NCBI GenBank assembly: GCA_036426205.1
Contig: CM071571.1
Span: 117,723,076 to 117,787,075, forward strand
Direction of reading: 5' to 3'
From: Ascaphus truei
Taxonomy: Eukaryota > Chordata > Amphibia > Anura > Ascaphidae
DNA: 64,000 nt
Below, in pieces: positions 46,552 through 57,603 of this stretch (the stretch's first letter is position 1; each line of letters starts with the position of its first letter). A model generated the notes under the pieces. That model had not been told where the DNA came from and made no database searches. It saw only the letters and a list, made by a program, of their open reading frames with translations. The translations under genes and the position numbers were made by a program.

Positions 46552-47124
46552 CGTGCACTGGGCCAGGTGAAGTTTCCCCCGTCTATTCGTCTGAGAAGCA
46601 GCTGTTTTCTGCTATCAGGGAGAGGTCTATGAGCTGCAGATCTGACTGATTGTGGGGAGCTCTGGATTTAGGGGCTGTTCCCCCATGGGATCACTGAGCA
46701 GTGCTATGCACCATCTAGTGCCTAAAGTAGCCAGATGAGGGCCTGGCCACCTGCGCACCTGTTCCCCGGGATCTCCACCAGGATATGTGAGAGGAGGAAG
46801 TTGGTGGCGTGCCCCACAGCAAAGCAGAGGGACAGGAGAGCTGACCTGTCTTCAAGGTCGGAGGGATATAGGAGGAAGAGCATAAGGTGGGCTGGTGAGT
46901 ATTTAAAGGGACAGGTTGGTAGTTTTAAGAGGTGTTGATCAGCTAAGCGGTAGAGTGTGGGGGGATTAGGATAATGTCGAGGGCTAGGGACTCTTGTTTA
47001 ATTAGGTCCCTTAGTACCCCCACCCCTCCTGGTTTTGATTTCCAAGGGCTGTATTTTTTTTTGGTGGAGGATAGGGATGATTACAATGTTCCTAAATTGT
47101 CTCGATTCAGGACTGTAGGAGGTA
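46552..47124. other. No gene recognised
   Basis: Purine-rich sequence leading into the DIRS-like remnant. The frame at 46735-46938 has no recognisable domain. Confidence 0.35.
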
Positions 47125-50110
47125 ATGGAAGAATCGAGTGAAGACAGGATTTATGGTGGGGAGGGTGAAGGGTGTTTGAAAAATCTGGGCACCTGGGCTG
47201 TGCTTTATGCTGTTCCTAACCAGTTAGATAATAATGGTGGGGCTTGTGGGGGCCAGGTATGGTCGGATATGGCGGGGGTGTCAGGTAGTGGGATACAGGC
47301 AGTTTCTGGTGTTGGCAGGGCAGCGGAGATCTAAATACCAGCGGTACCAGAGTATCTATGCAGGCCAAGGTGGCTGTCATGGTGGATGCCAGACAGAAGC
47401 GGCAAGCACTGTAAGGGCCCAGGAGTGTGAGGGCAACCACAGCAGTGGAAGCACCAAAGAAATTTCCATATGTCACTTCTAAGGAGGCCTATTTATGTTG
47501 GGCTATCCCACTTGATATGCACTTGCTTTTGACTATGAAGGAGATAATTTGGGCAGCAGAGTATGTGGACATCTGGACATTACACCTGGGGTACAAGGTC
47601 CTGCTGCTACGAGTTGATAAGAAGGGGGATTATTTGGATGATGAAAAAAAAGGAGAAGCAGGTACCAAGAACCTTTGGGAATTGTCTATAGCCGTATGTT
47701 ATTCTTGCTAGCCTGATAGTTGAGATGTCGCCTATAGTAACTTGCTCAAGCACCCTTGGTTCTTACAGAGCGGGACGGCAGTCTACAGCACACCAGGCAA
47801 TTGACCAACTCCACCAAGGGTGTGTGCTGGCCATAAAATGAGGTAAATTTCAAGTGAAGGTCATCATGTCAATTAAGGCATGTATGCTCGGGATGCAGAA
47901 GAAATCATCCTGCACAGAGGTACTTCAAGAAAGGTAGAAGTTAGGAAGGAGCCAGAGAAGCTAAGGATGCTGCAAATAAGGGCAATGACACAAGCAAGCG
48001 CTACCACTATAGGAGAGTCTCTCCAAGTAGCCCTTTAAAGAAGCCACAAGTACTGCGATTCGGCTTTTGCAAGGGGTTCCGGACCTCATTCAGTCAGTCA
48101 GGGCAAAGAGCTAGGAACTTAAAATCATCAGCAGGGCATCAAGAGGTGATCCACAGCAAGTTGGAGAAAGAAGTGGGTTTGGGCTTGATGACAAGGCCAT
48201 TTGCTAACCTGAGAGTGTCACAATTGGGGGTGGTCCCCAAAAGGAGCTCAGTGCATACCGACTTCTGTTGAATATCAAGGGGGTATCTCTGAATTCTGAT
48301 GTCAACAACGACATTGGCAGGGTGATATACTGTCACTTGGACAAACTGCGGGGCTGGAGTATTTTGGCTTGGACAGACTAGCAGGCAGGTAGCGATGGTC
48401 TGCAGCAAAGACGAGGTCAGGGCTGCTAACAGACTATGGATGGTAAGGAACAAAGCAGAAGTCAGGACTGGTGGTAAGAAGAGAGCACTGGTCCGTAAAC
48501 AGGCAGAGGTCAGGGCTTGAGAAAGGCAAGTGTATTGAAGTCCGAGCAGGGTCTGAAACACAGCAAAAGTAAGTAACAGACAGCCAGGAAACAGCAAACT
48601 TGCATACTGGGAAGAACCACCATAAGCAGACACCGGAAGCAGTAAGTGGGGGTCTTATATGGAGCTGGCTGGAGAAAGGGAATTGGTGCTCAGCATCAGG
48701 TACTGTCATTCAAAAAATATTTAAGGCACAAAGTAATCAGAATTATCTGAGAGTTCTCTGCAGAAATCAGCAGCAGGTAACAACAGCAGTTCCAGTGGCA
48801 AAATTGCTGACAGTGACAAGGAGTTCAATCCCCACCTGGGACATCCCAGGCACCTACACTTCTTTTGACGGGGCAATGAAGCTGGTGAGGAGGTGTGGTC
48901 TGGGATCATTGCTAGCAAAGAAGGATATCAAATGTAATTCCATTTTCTGCCGGTAAATCCAGACTGTTTTCCTATACTGGGGTTTGAATTTAGGGAGGCA
49001 GTTTTTTGTTGACAATTGCCTGCCAATAGGATGGTCAATTTTTTGTTTTATTTTGCATTATTCAGTCCTTTTTCATATTGGGTTCTTTGGCAAATGGCGG
49101 CGAACTTAGGGGTACTCCATTACCTTCATGATTTTTTGTTTGTCGGTCCAGCAGAGTCTGGGTCTTGCATGTTTTTTTAAAGAGCTTTGAGGAACTAGCA
49201 GCAAGTTTAGGGGTACCGCTGGCTATAGGGAAGACTGAGGGCACTTTGCAAGGCTGTCTTTCCTAGAAATCGAGATTGAAAAAATTCAAATGGTATATAG
49301 ATTGCCTAAGAATAAGCAGGTGGAGTTACAAGGAAATATTTATGGGGCAAAAATAGCTAAAAAGGTAACACTGAAACAACATAATTTGCTTTTGGATTAT
49401 CTGGTGTTTGCTTGCAGGGTCCTGCCAATGAGTAGGATTTTTATCCTATGGGTGGCTCTGGGTTTAAAAACAAATTAGTAGATGAATGCTGCACTCCCCA
49501 ATAAACAAAAATGTAATAAATACCGGTGCTCCTGGTTCAGGAATCTCTGGGTGGTATTCCAATGTAAGATAGGAAGGCTGGAAATGCCATTTGCATTTGA
49601 GAAAGGCCCTTGAGGCCGAAACGTCATCATACTGGCTCACAAATAAATTTTCTTAGCAGAAATCCATAGTGCCCAGGCTCTTCCTTCCTATCTGGGTTTA
49701 AAAAGCCACATAATTTACTTACGTTAACAAAAGTCTCTCTTGAATCATTCAATGGGAGGACGTTGTGGCTGGAGTCGAAAGTGTCAAAGAGGGCTTTAGA
49801 ACATTTTATGAATGCATCTGGATGATGGAGATTTGTGGCATTTTGTCACGATCGGTGTGTAAAGAGCTGGCCTCAATGAGTGGGTGGAGTAAGGATTAGT
49901 CCGTAATTTGACCTTTTAATTTTTTTCTGGTGTAGTCATATCTGGTGGAGGTGATGAATGGGTGACGGACAGCTCTACCATGGCTGTGCGCTTGCTGAGA
50001 AGATTAGTGCTCTGTCAAATGGGGAACATTTATTTTAGGGCAAAGCATGTTCTGGGACTAGAGAATAACAGAGCTGATGCATTCATGTCTCATTCTGTGA
50101 GCTACTGTGA
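47125..50110 (+). pseudogene. DIRS-like retroelement remnant (gag-like, RT, RNase H)
   Basis: Degraded protein traces occur in DIRS order. The gag-like part is at about 47430-47711 (PLDMHLLLTMKEIIWAAEYV, DIWTLHLGYK). RT begins near 48851 (TYTSFDGAMKLVRRCGLGSL, LAKKDIK), then VDNCLPIG near 49005, and QMVYRLPKNKQVELQG then KKVTLKQHNLLLDYLVFACR at about 49290-49430. RNase H region at about 49960-50095 reads VRLLRRLVLCQMGNIYFRAK, HVLGLENNRADAF, matching the conserved VRLLRRLVL...HVPGxxNxxADALSR run. Many stops and frameshifts, so it is dead. The tyrosine recombinase is not seen; the 3' part is missing. A 220-bp retroposon (49471-49690) interrupts the RT. Confidence 0.75.
49471..49690 (+). mobile_element. 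220-bp retroposon with hammerhead-like motif and 14-bp TSD
   Basis: TCTGGGTTTAAAAA flanks it (49457-49470, 49691-49704), inside the DIRS RT frame. Contains TTGAGAA, a stem II GGCC/GGCC and GAAACGTC near 49593-49624: the hammerhead layout with two core changes (C3 to T, G8 to A). Shares ACCGGTGCT.CTGGTTCA with 35605-35875. No ORF. Likely a short PLE-derived or retrozyme-like unit. Confidence 0.72.
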
Positions 50111-50274
50111 GCTGCTGCTGTTGCATTGGGGTGCTTATCTGCTGCTTGTACTACTAGGAGCAGCAGCACTGACATCATGTGATCTGGTTTACAAACTGCC
50201 ACTACACAGGCTAGCACTAGCACCCACACCATAATCATTACCACTGCTATTGATCATCAACCCTGTTATATAAA

Positions 50275-51066
50275 TGTAACATGGTATGTCTCAGGTACCG
50301 TCTTTCCCCACATAGAATGGTCTATTACATAAGCCCTGTTATGTTCCAGGCAGTAACAGGTTAATATATGGGCTAATGACCCCCCTTGTTCTTTCCTTGA
50401 AGATGAAGGAAAGGAGGGGGTGACTCATGGCCTGTGTACAGCCCCTTGGAGGTGGGTACAGTCCATGAGCCCGCCCCTTCTAGATTCTTCTGCGGAGGAT
50501 CTAAATTGAGTTGAGCTTGATTCTCCTACGGGAGAGGATGAGAGAGGTTCTACTCTAACCTGCTCTAGGAGTAGGTGTGGAAAGAGATGAGGTCTAGCTC
50601 TGATCCCGAAAGGGAGTAAGAGGGCTATGAGTCTTCACCATTGCGGGGCAAGCATGCCATTCTAAGCCGGCCGGCCTAGAGACCATCCAGACCAGAATGT
50701 CCCAAGAGAATGGGCAAGCACCATCCATAAATCCTGCACTGCAGGAGACTATGCTGCTCTAAGGAAGGAGCAGGAGAGAAAGAAAATAAAGATGCTTGTG
50801 CACCTTGCCTCTGCCTGGGTGTCAGTTACTGAGCAGGAGGTAGATGGACTGCAATGATAGGAGCTGATATCCTAGTCTTGGGATCGTGTCATGGCTGGAG
50901 GCGCTGTACCATGAGTGTGAGTAACTAAGAAATATCCCTAAAGTTTGTCCCATTGCCCATACCATCACGCAGCTCAGCTTCTCTTGACACCTCAGGTAGG
51001 CTTCAGCACCACACAAGAAGCAGTAACCAGGGTAGTTTCCCAGAGGAGGGGGGAAACAGGGTTACA
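50275..51066. mobile_element. LTR-like repeat, empty-site relative of 29558-30522
   Basis: Begins TGTAACATGG and ends GGGTTACA, with AATAAA near 50787. Its first ~220 bp align with 29558-30522 without the MITE. No TSD is obvious. Ends about 13 bp before the large transposon. Confidence 0.5.
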
Positions 51067-51079
51067 CAAACAACATCTA

Positions 51080-51104
51080 CAGTGGCGACCAACTTTATTC
51101 TAAC
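51080..51104 (+). repeat. Left terminal inverted repeat of copy 1
   Basis: CAGTGGCGACCAACTTTATT plus CTAAC. It shares the CAGTGGCG and CTTTAT blocks with the left ends of copy 2 and of the 399-bp MITEs. Confidence 0.85.
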
Positions 51105-51439
51105 TCAGCTAGCACCGCGAATTTCAGAATATCCCGGTGATGTGCGGTTTGTGTCGTTTTCGCCCGGAGTGTATTGCGTTATTTTCGCTGCTGTGATTTA
51201 AGCATTTTATTCCCGCTGGCTGCAATACTGCAATGCCGTGTAAAAACGCATGGGGGCGTTTGCGAGCTGTTGTCTTTGGAGTCTAATACCTTCGCGGTTC
51301 AACCTACAGTACACAGTCTGTGCGTGCGCGCGCAGTAATAGTAAAATTGCATATTTAATTTATTTTAAAGTACAGTACTGTACATGCTCGGACCCTGTTG
51401 GGGTGAAGTGAGGGGGTTCCTAACATCTGGGGGCAAAAT

Positions 51440-53110
51440 GAATTTTAGTTCTATGGTGCGTACTGTCTTGTTGCCGTATTATTTTGGTGGGGCTGGCTGG
51501 GTACTTCTTTAGGGGGCTGACCATTACTGTACATTAAAACTTTTCTTTTTGTTTTTCCTCAGCAAAGAAAACAGCTAATGGGGGGATTTCGATGGATAAT
51601 ATTGTACTGTATGCTGATGTTTTCCGGCCGTACAGTATACTGTGTAATAAACCAGAATAAATAAAACTATGCATTTATTCTACATGTTCAGTATCGTTTC
51701 ATTATGTGTCTTCTACAGTATACTGTACAGTGGTATACAGTGCCTAACATCTATGGGCAAAAAGAATTTTATTTCTAGGTGCCCTAGAACAGAAGTTCCC
51801 ACACCAATTGCCCGTGAACTTGACCGAGGCCCTAAGTAGTTCCCACGCCAATTGCGCGAATATAATGTAAAATAATCCGTTCTGTGGGTCTGAGCGGGTT
51901 GAAATTTGCCTGGTCCTCATGCGGGAGGTCCCTTGCCTAAGTGGCAAAATATCAGCCTTGCACGACCCCCGGAACCGGAGATACCAAAAGACAGTTTAAA
52001 AGCACTTTACCAAAGTGGCTTTTTTTCTGCCATGCAAGTCAATGGCAAAAACCTGAACTTTAACATCACCCTGACTCCGTTCTGTTGCCACGAGAGGGTC
52101 GCAATTTGCCATGCAATCCTGCCGCAATTAGGACTACATGGTGACCGAATCTGAGCCCTCTAGGTCGAACAGAAACGGAGTTGTGGGTTCCAGGTTTCTG
52201 CTCATTCTGACTTTGCCGGTTCAAAGCTTTCTCCGCCATTACGCTCAATGGTAGGACCCTCCTTGCCGGCGTGACCCTTTCTCGCCGCCATTACTGCTCA
52301 GACTCTGTTGGGGTCAAGTGAGGGGGTTCCTAAAATCTAGGGGCAAAATGAATTTTATTTCTAGGTGCCCTAGAACAGAAGTTCCCACGCCAATTGACCT
52401 AGTTCCCACGCCAATTGCGCGCTCATTGCTCTTTTTTTACAATGTTGCCGATCTTGCGGCTTTGCGGTCAGGCAGTANNNNNNNNNNNNNNNNNNNNNNN
52501 NNNNNNNNNNNNNNNNNNNNNNNNNNNNNNNNNNNNNNNNNNNNNNNNNNNNNNNNNNNNNNNNNNNNNNNNNNNNNNNNNNNNNNNNNNNNNNNNNNNN
52601 NNNNNNNNNNNNNNNNNNNNNNNNNNNNNNNNNNNNNNNNNNNNNNNNNNNNNNNNNNNNNNNNNNNNNNNNNNNNNNNNNNNNNNNNNNNNNNNNNNNN
52701 NNNNNNNNNNNNNNNNNNNNNNNNNNNNNNNNNNNNNNNNNNNNNNNNNNNNNNNNNNNNNNNNNNNNNNNNNNNNNNNNNNTGCTGTTAACTATTTCAG
52801 CCACACACCTCCAGAGTTTTTAATCCCTCCCTAGCCAAGTGTCAATCGGCTGAGTCACCCTAGCCTACCATCCCCCACTCTCCACTGGGTCGTTGATCTT
52901 CTGCATATTGCCATTGTGTTCTTAATCCGCCCATAGCCGAGCTACAAACACTCAGTACGCCTGCGTCTAATCACACCACCCCCCTCCCCCAACCCTTAGA
53001 GGCCTGTTGTTTGAACGGTAATGCTTTGGAAAATCCCCTCTCGAATTGGAAATGTAAATCTGATGTGCACAGAACAGTGAGAATTGAGAGTACACAGATA
53101 TTGCAATGGT
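51440..53110. repeat. Left arm of large internal inverted repeat (copy 1)
   Basis: Reverse-complement matches 58140-60340 in collinear blocks: 51446-51530 with about 60240-60340; 51590-52477 with about 59310-60190; 52783-53100 with about 58140-58450. It includes a truncated inverted duplicate of the forkhead gene's 3' end. The central part is hidden by the gap. Confidence 0.8.
52478..52782. other. Assembly gap (305 N)
   Basis: Run of N inside the left inverted arm, just where the two arms would be hard to assemble. The other arm suggests that sequence like 58450-59310 may be missing here. Confidence 0.99.
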
Positions 53111-53955
53111 TAATGGATAATGATGGTTGTCAATGATTATGATTCGCAGGAAAGTGAATAAATATTTATTTTATTTTATCAGGAACCAAAAAATACAAAT
53201 ATAAAAATAATAATCAGGAATAATACATACAGTAATGCAGTCTTTATTAAGTTCTTTTGGCAGATTGAAATTGAATAACCATTTGGAAAACATTTGTAAA
53301 ACATGGGGAAACATGAGTAATGCACATTTATAAGAATATTATTTAATACTATATACAGTACTGTACTGTAATGTACTGTATAATATATACTGTATACTGT
53401 AGTAATATTTTTTTATTCGTCTTTATCTTTTCCTCATTCTGTCTGCAGTACAGTAGTTCATTGAGAGAGGAGAGGTTTTGTGTACATCATTACTGCTGTT
53501 TATATACTGTCATTTGACTATACAGTACAAGCAGATTAGACTGGATGCAACACCCCACCCACCCCTAGGCCACCCTTTTTCCTGAAACGACAAGAAAACA
53601 AAAAATTAGTGCAGTTACTGTACTGTACTGTACTGTACTGTATGTGCATACTGTACTGTATTATGGCAGAACTACTGTAGGTGGTTGGTGCAGCTTTCTC
53701 TCTGGAAAGAAAAAAATGGAGCAGTTAGTACGCAGTTACTGTAGTACTGCCAAACTAGTCTACTGTATACTGTAAAAACTGTATACTCTGACTACGGTTA
53801 AATTCTATGTACTGTACTTGAACCTGATGGCTGGTGCTCTTCTCTCTGTAAAGAATAAACTAACTACTGTAGTGTATACTCTTACTATCTGGAAAGAAAA
53901 ATTCTGTGCCATACTTACCTGTATCATACTGTACGTACAATACTACAGCACAGTA
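53111..53955. other. 3' non-coding region beyond the transposase, rich in TACTGTAC motifs
   Basis: AT-rich, with many copies of ACTGTA/TACAGTA and runs such as GTACTGTACTGTACTGTACT near 53625. It parallels 37210-38120 in copy 2. No ORF. Confidence 0.6.
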
Positions 53956-55947
53956 CTACTTTCCTGATGCTTGCCCATTACGCGCGATGACAATGGGCAA
54001 CACAGTGGCAATATGTCCTATATATTTATTGTAGCGTTCCACGGTGAGTACATCGTTCCAAAAACTCATTATGCCTTTCGCCAACTCGTCCTTTTTGGAG
54101 GGTTTCGCCACTTTCTGGATATGGTCCTTCAGCTGATGCCAGACCATTTCGATCGGATTGAAGTCTGGAGACCTGTCATTGGAAAGAGCTAAATTGGTTT
54201 AAGAGCTAAAAACAGTGAGGAACAAAAATGGGACACGGTCTACTGCACTTACTCCGCTGGCGTCTTCACCCAGTTGATGCCACGCTCAAGGATATGCGCC
54301 ATTGACGCAGAGTGCTTGGGATCGTTGTCCTGGAAGAAGCGGTGACCATTGGGGAAGTCGCGTGTGATGTATTGCACTATCTCGGGCACAATGTTGTCTT
54401 GGAAGAAAGCTTTATTCATGATTCCTATAGCAAGAAAAGAAAAGTGCTCAAAAAACTGCACAATAGTACAGTACAGTGCATACAGTAAGGCAACACTAGT
54501 CAAGTACAGTGCATTAGGCGACATTATATTTGATACATTTTACCTTCAAAGATGACAATGCATCCCGGTCCACGCCTAGAGATGGCACCCCACACATGCA
54601 GCTTCACAGGGTGTTTTGGCCGCGGCTTCAAAGATATGCGGCCTTTTTTGTGGAATTGAAAACTTGCAAATCTCTCCAGTGACACAGTAGACTCATCAGT
54701 GAAGATGCAATCCTGGAAAGTCTCCCCACTGTCGATCCATGCCTGGGCCTGGAGCACTCTCTTGATTTTGTTTGCGTCCCGTATCATGGGGTACTCTCTG
54801 TAATGACAAGGAATAAAAAAAATTAGCGGCACAGTGCAGTACAGTTTTCTAAACAACACTTTTACCTCCTGTACTGTCCAGTACTAACCTCACACGTCCA
54901 TATTTCCATCCAATGCTGCATCTCATCTTTATGCTGCTCTCGGATACAGTCAGATTGTGCTTTTCCTGCAGAGTGTTTTTAACACTTAATGCACTCCTCT
55001 CATCATTCTCCTCACTTATTTTGTCCACCAGAAGAGTTGTCTCCCTACAATGTAAAGAAAATATATTGTTTTATTAATATGCAGCAATATAAAATGTATA
55101 TACTGTAAATATAATGTTGTAATATTAAATAAATTGAAATATACAAAAAATATAGACTGCTGTACTATAAATATAAATATACACAATAAATATACTGTTG
55201 TAATATAAATATAAATATACATCCTATATATACCGTTGTAAGATAAATTGAAATATACAAAATATGTATACTGCTGTACTATAAATATAAATAGACAAAA
55301 TATATATACTGTTGTACTATAAATATAAATATACACTATAAATATACTGTTGTAATATAAATATAAATATACATTCTATGTATACCGTTGTAAGATAAAT
55401 TGAAATATACAAAATATGTATACTGCTGTACTATAAATATAAATAGACAATATATATATACTGTTGTGCTATAAATATAAATATACACTATAAATAAACT
55501 GTTGTAATATAAATATAAATATACATCCTATATATACCGTTGTAAGATAAATTGAAATATACAAAATATGTACAGTATACTGCTGTACTATAAATATAAA
55601 TAGACAAACTATGTTGTAATATAAATCAACAGAAATAACAACAGTATTACAGTAGATACAGAACTGTACTGTAGATGTACTGTACTTTATGAACAGTACA
55701 GTACGTACAGTACAGTTTTCTATATTTTTTTTTTGTTAAGTTTTATAAATATACTTACGCGTTAGTTACCCTTGGTGCCTTTTTCCGGTCTCTGTTTTTT
55801 CCGTATGCATGATAGCCCACGGTGTTTGATGGTACAATGAGGCCAGAAGTAGCTAACCAGCATTGGAAAAGCAGCAATTCGGTGTCCGCTCGTGTACATG
55901 TCCTTAATTCGCATGCTGAGATCCTTTGAAATCTTTATAACAGGCAT
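53956..55947 (-). CDS. Five-exon DDE transposase, Tc1/mariner type, DD32E spacing
   Basis: Cuts and joins the element's ends (family knowledge). Predicted exons: 55947-55759 ([20 protein letters not shown], a helix-turn-helix start), 55044-54889 (second helix-turn-helix: [20 protein letters not shown]), 54797-54544 ([19 protein letters not shown], then [12 protein letters not shown] with catalytic D, then [12 protein letters not shown]), 54424-54253 ([10 protein letters not shown], then [15 protein letters not shown] with second D), 54172-53956 ([18 protein letters not shown] with catalytic E, ending NGQASGK). Introns have GT-AG ends and their phases join correctly; copy 2 has the same junctions for exons 2-5. 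About 330 aa, the usual size. From the first D of DND to the E there are 32 residues, against 34 in Tc1. Exon 1 seems to hold a 1-base frameshift near 55850: downstream the frame that joins exon 2 reads [19 protein letters not shown]. So this copy may be defective. Confidence 0.85.
55060..55640. repeat. AT-rich minisatellite in transposase intron 1
   Basis: Imperfect tandem blocks containing ATAAATATAAATATACA, TACTGTTGTAATATAAA, and GTTGTAAGATAAATTGAAAT, recurring about every 130-190 bp with shorter internal repeats. Intron 1 is therefore about 0.7 kb, while the other introns are about 80-120 bp. Confidence 0.75.
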
Positions 55948-56112
55948 TGATGCGAGTAGAAAGAAATACAAACACAAGAATGTATATTCGATGTTTAGTC
56001 GATGTGTATTCAATGTGCAGTGAATCCACAAAATGGATGGTGTATTTATACGGTAATGACTCACATTAGAGTACTGTACGCCCACTTTCAACACCTGTAC
56101 CTGGTAGCCATG
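55948..56112. promoter_or_regulatory. Divergent promoter between transposase and BEN gene
   Basis: Only about 165 bp separate the transposase ATG (minus) from the BEN ATG (plus). A TATTTATA box lies at about 56042-56049, in the right place for the BEN transcript. This suggests co-regulation from one bidirectional promoter; start sites are inferred. Confidence 0.45.
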
Positions 56113-57603
56113 CATAAAAGGTCACACACTTTGAATAGCCCACCACTCGATGATCTTTATCTGAACTTGCCCCTGTCCAGATACTGCATTGTGCCACCTG
56201 CTTCCATGGAGCAGCCCCGTTTCTATGGACGCAAGAACCCACTCACCTCTGCCGTGCCTGTCATGCTGAAAAAGCGAAAGGCGGTTGCCATTTCCACGCC
56301 AAGGGCAAAGCGACAGGCTAAGGCCAATAAAGAAAACCTTCTGCTGACCCCAAAGGTTAAGGGTTTTCTTAGTCGTAAGCCTCATTATGTGAAGAAGATA
56401 TACAGTGATGTACTCTCGACGCAGAACGAATGGCAGCCAACCCATCGAATCCGCAGACCACTTACTCCCATATGCTTCGACGACTCTGCTGTAGCTGTCC
56501 CGGAAAACTTCAGCCCGTCTTCTCCACACCCATCTTCTCCGGTTCCATCTGACGACGCTGCCGCCTCTGAAATCCACGAGTCACTGTCTCCTTTGCGCTT
56601 AGACAGCTCTGCTTCTCGCCCGGAAATCCAAAGGTCACTTTCTCCATCCCTCTTCGACGACGCTGCCGCTTCTCCTCTACCGGGTATCCACAGGTCACCT
56701 CCTCCACTCTCCATCAATGCCGCTTCTCTCCATGGAACCCCCATCTCATCCTCCGTTGCACCCATCCCCCCAGATGTCCACACGCCATGCACAAGAAGCA
56801 GCTCGTTAGAGCGGATGCTGAATGGGATAAGTGTGGATCTCCCCGGGAATTCTATTGTGCTGGCAAAGATAGATGTGCTTCTGGAGACAATGCTAAATGT
56901 GGAGCAACGGATGCTACAAATGGAACAACGGATGGATCGACGGATGGAGAAGATAGAGGCTGACATAGCGGGCATACATTATTTGCTCGGTGCTAATGCC
57001 CCTGTTTCCCCGCCCCCGGAGCAGGGGGGTGACATGGATGTGATGAATGGGACCTTCGACCCCCTTCCATCAGCAAGTGCACCCCCTCCACCAGAAGATG
57101 TAGTGTACATGTATGCCGTTGAGGAGGACATGACAACCCCGTCAAGACCACGCCAGGAGACAACACGGCGACCAAGACCGGAGGAAAGCTTCCTCCCAGA
57201 CAACCTACCATCGCCCGTCGCCTCAAGCACACCCGTTCCCAAAAGACCTACACCCGCTCGCATCGAAATGGTGCCCGGCATCACCCTGTGCGATCTGCCA
57301 CCGGCGCTCAGAGAGAATAATAGGGTGAGGAGTGCTGGTGCACCCCACAAGTATGCCTTGATAATTTTTAAGCACCATGTTCCCTACATGTTGTACTGCG
57401 AGTGGGTGTTCAAAGTGAACTACGATGGGAATCGCGCAAAAAAGGCCCTTCCTGTCAATTTAAGGAAAAACATTGTGGAAGAAATGCGGCGCTTTTATAC
57501 AGTTACAGATCCTGTAATGAAAGGCGTTAGAGACTGCATTAATGGTGTTTTGCACCATGCAAGGAATCGGCCATGGACGGACAATGTGGAGGACTTTGAG
57601 TGA
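56113..57603 (+). CDS. BEN-domain protein with coiled coil, transposon-encoded
   Basis: The frame is open from 56002. I chose 56113 as the first ATG after the TATA-like box (496 aa); 56206 (MEQPRFYGRK, good context) is also possible. Order (numbering from 56113): basic N-terminus (LKKRKAVAISTPRAKRQAKA); about four imperfect ~22-residue repeats with a DDAAAS/IHRSLSPSLF pattern; a Ser/Pro linker; a coiled coil at about 246-285 (LLETMLNVEQRMLQMEQRMD, RRMEKIEADIAGIHYLLG); a Pro-rich, acidic stretch; then a BEN-like domain at about 405-490 (ALIIFKHHVPYMLYCEWVFK, LPVNLRKNIVEEMRRFYTV, MKGVRDCINGVLHHARNRPW). BEN domains bind DNA or chromatin proteins, so it may bind transposon ends, target chromatin or act on the host. 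No defects are seen; AATAAA signals follow at about 57688. A decayed equivalent sits at the same place in copy 2. The BEN call is by motif, unsearched. Confidence 0.75.
   Translation, partial: HKRSHTLNSPPLDDLYLNLPLSRYCIVPPASMEQPRFYGRKNPLTSAVPVMLKKRKAVAISTPRAKRQAKANKENLLLTPKVKGFLSRKPHYVKKIYSDVLSTQNEWQPTHRIRRPLTPICFDDSAVAVPENFSPSSPHPSSPVPSDDAAASEIHESLSPLRLDSSASRPEIQRSLSPSLFDDAAASPLPGIHRSPPPLSINAASLHGTPISSSVAPIPPDVHTPCTRSSSLERMLNGISVDLPGNSIVLAKIDVLLETMLNVEQRMLQMEQRMDRRMEKIEADIAGIHYLLGANAPVSPPPEQGGDMDVMNGTFDPLPSASAPPPPEDVVYMYAVEEDMTTPSRPRQETTRRPRPEESFLPDNLPSPVASSTPVPKRPTPARIEMVPGITLCDLPPALRENNRVRSAGAPHKYALIIFKHHVPYMLYCEWVFKVNYDGNRAKKALPVNLRKNIVEEMRRFYTVTDPVMKGVRDCINGVLHHARNRPWTDNVEDFE

Noticed and set aside
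56122..56975. Minus-strand frames of 151 and 196 aa opposite the BEN gene
   Set aside because: Shadows of the repeated Ser/Pro/Asp coding sequence; no domain of their own.
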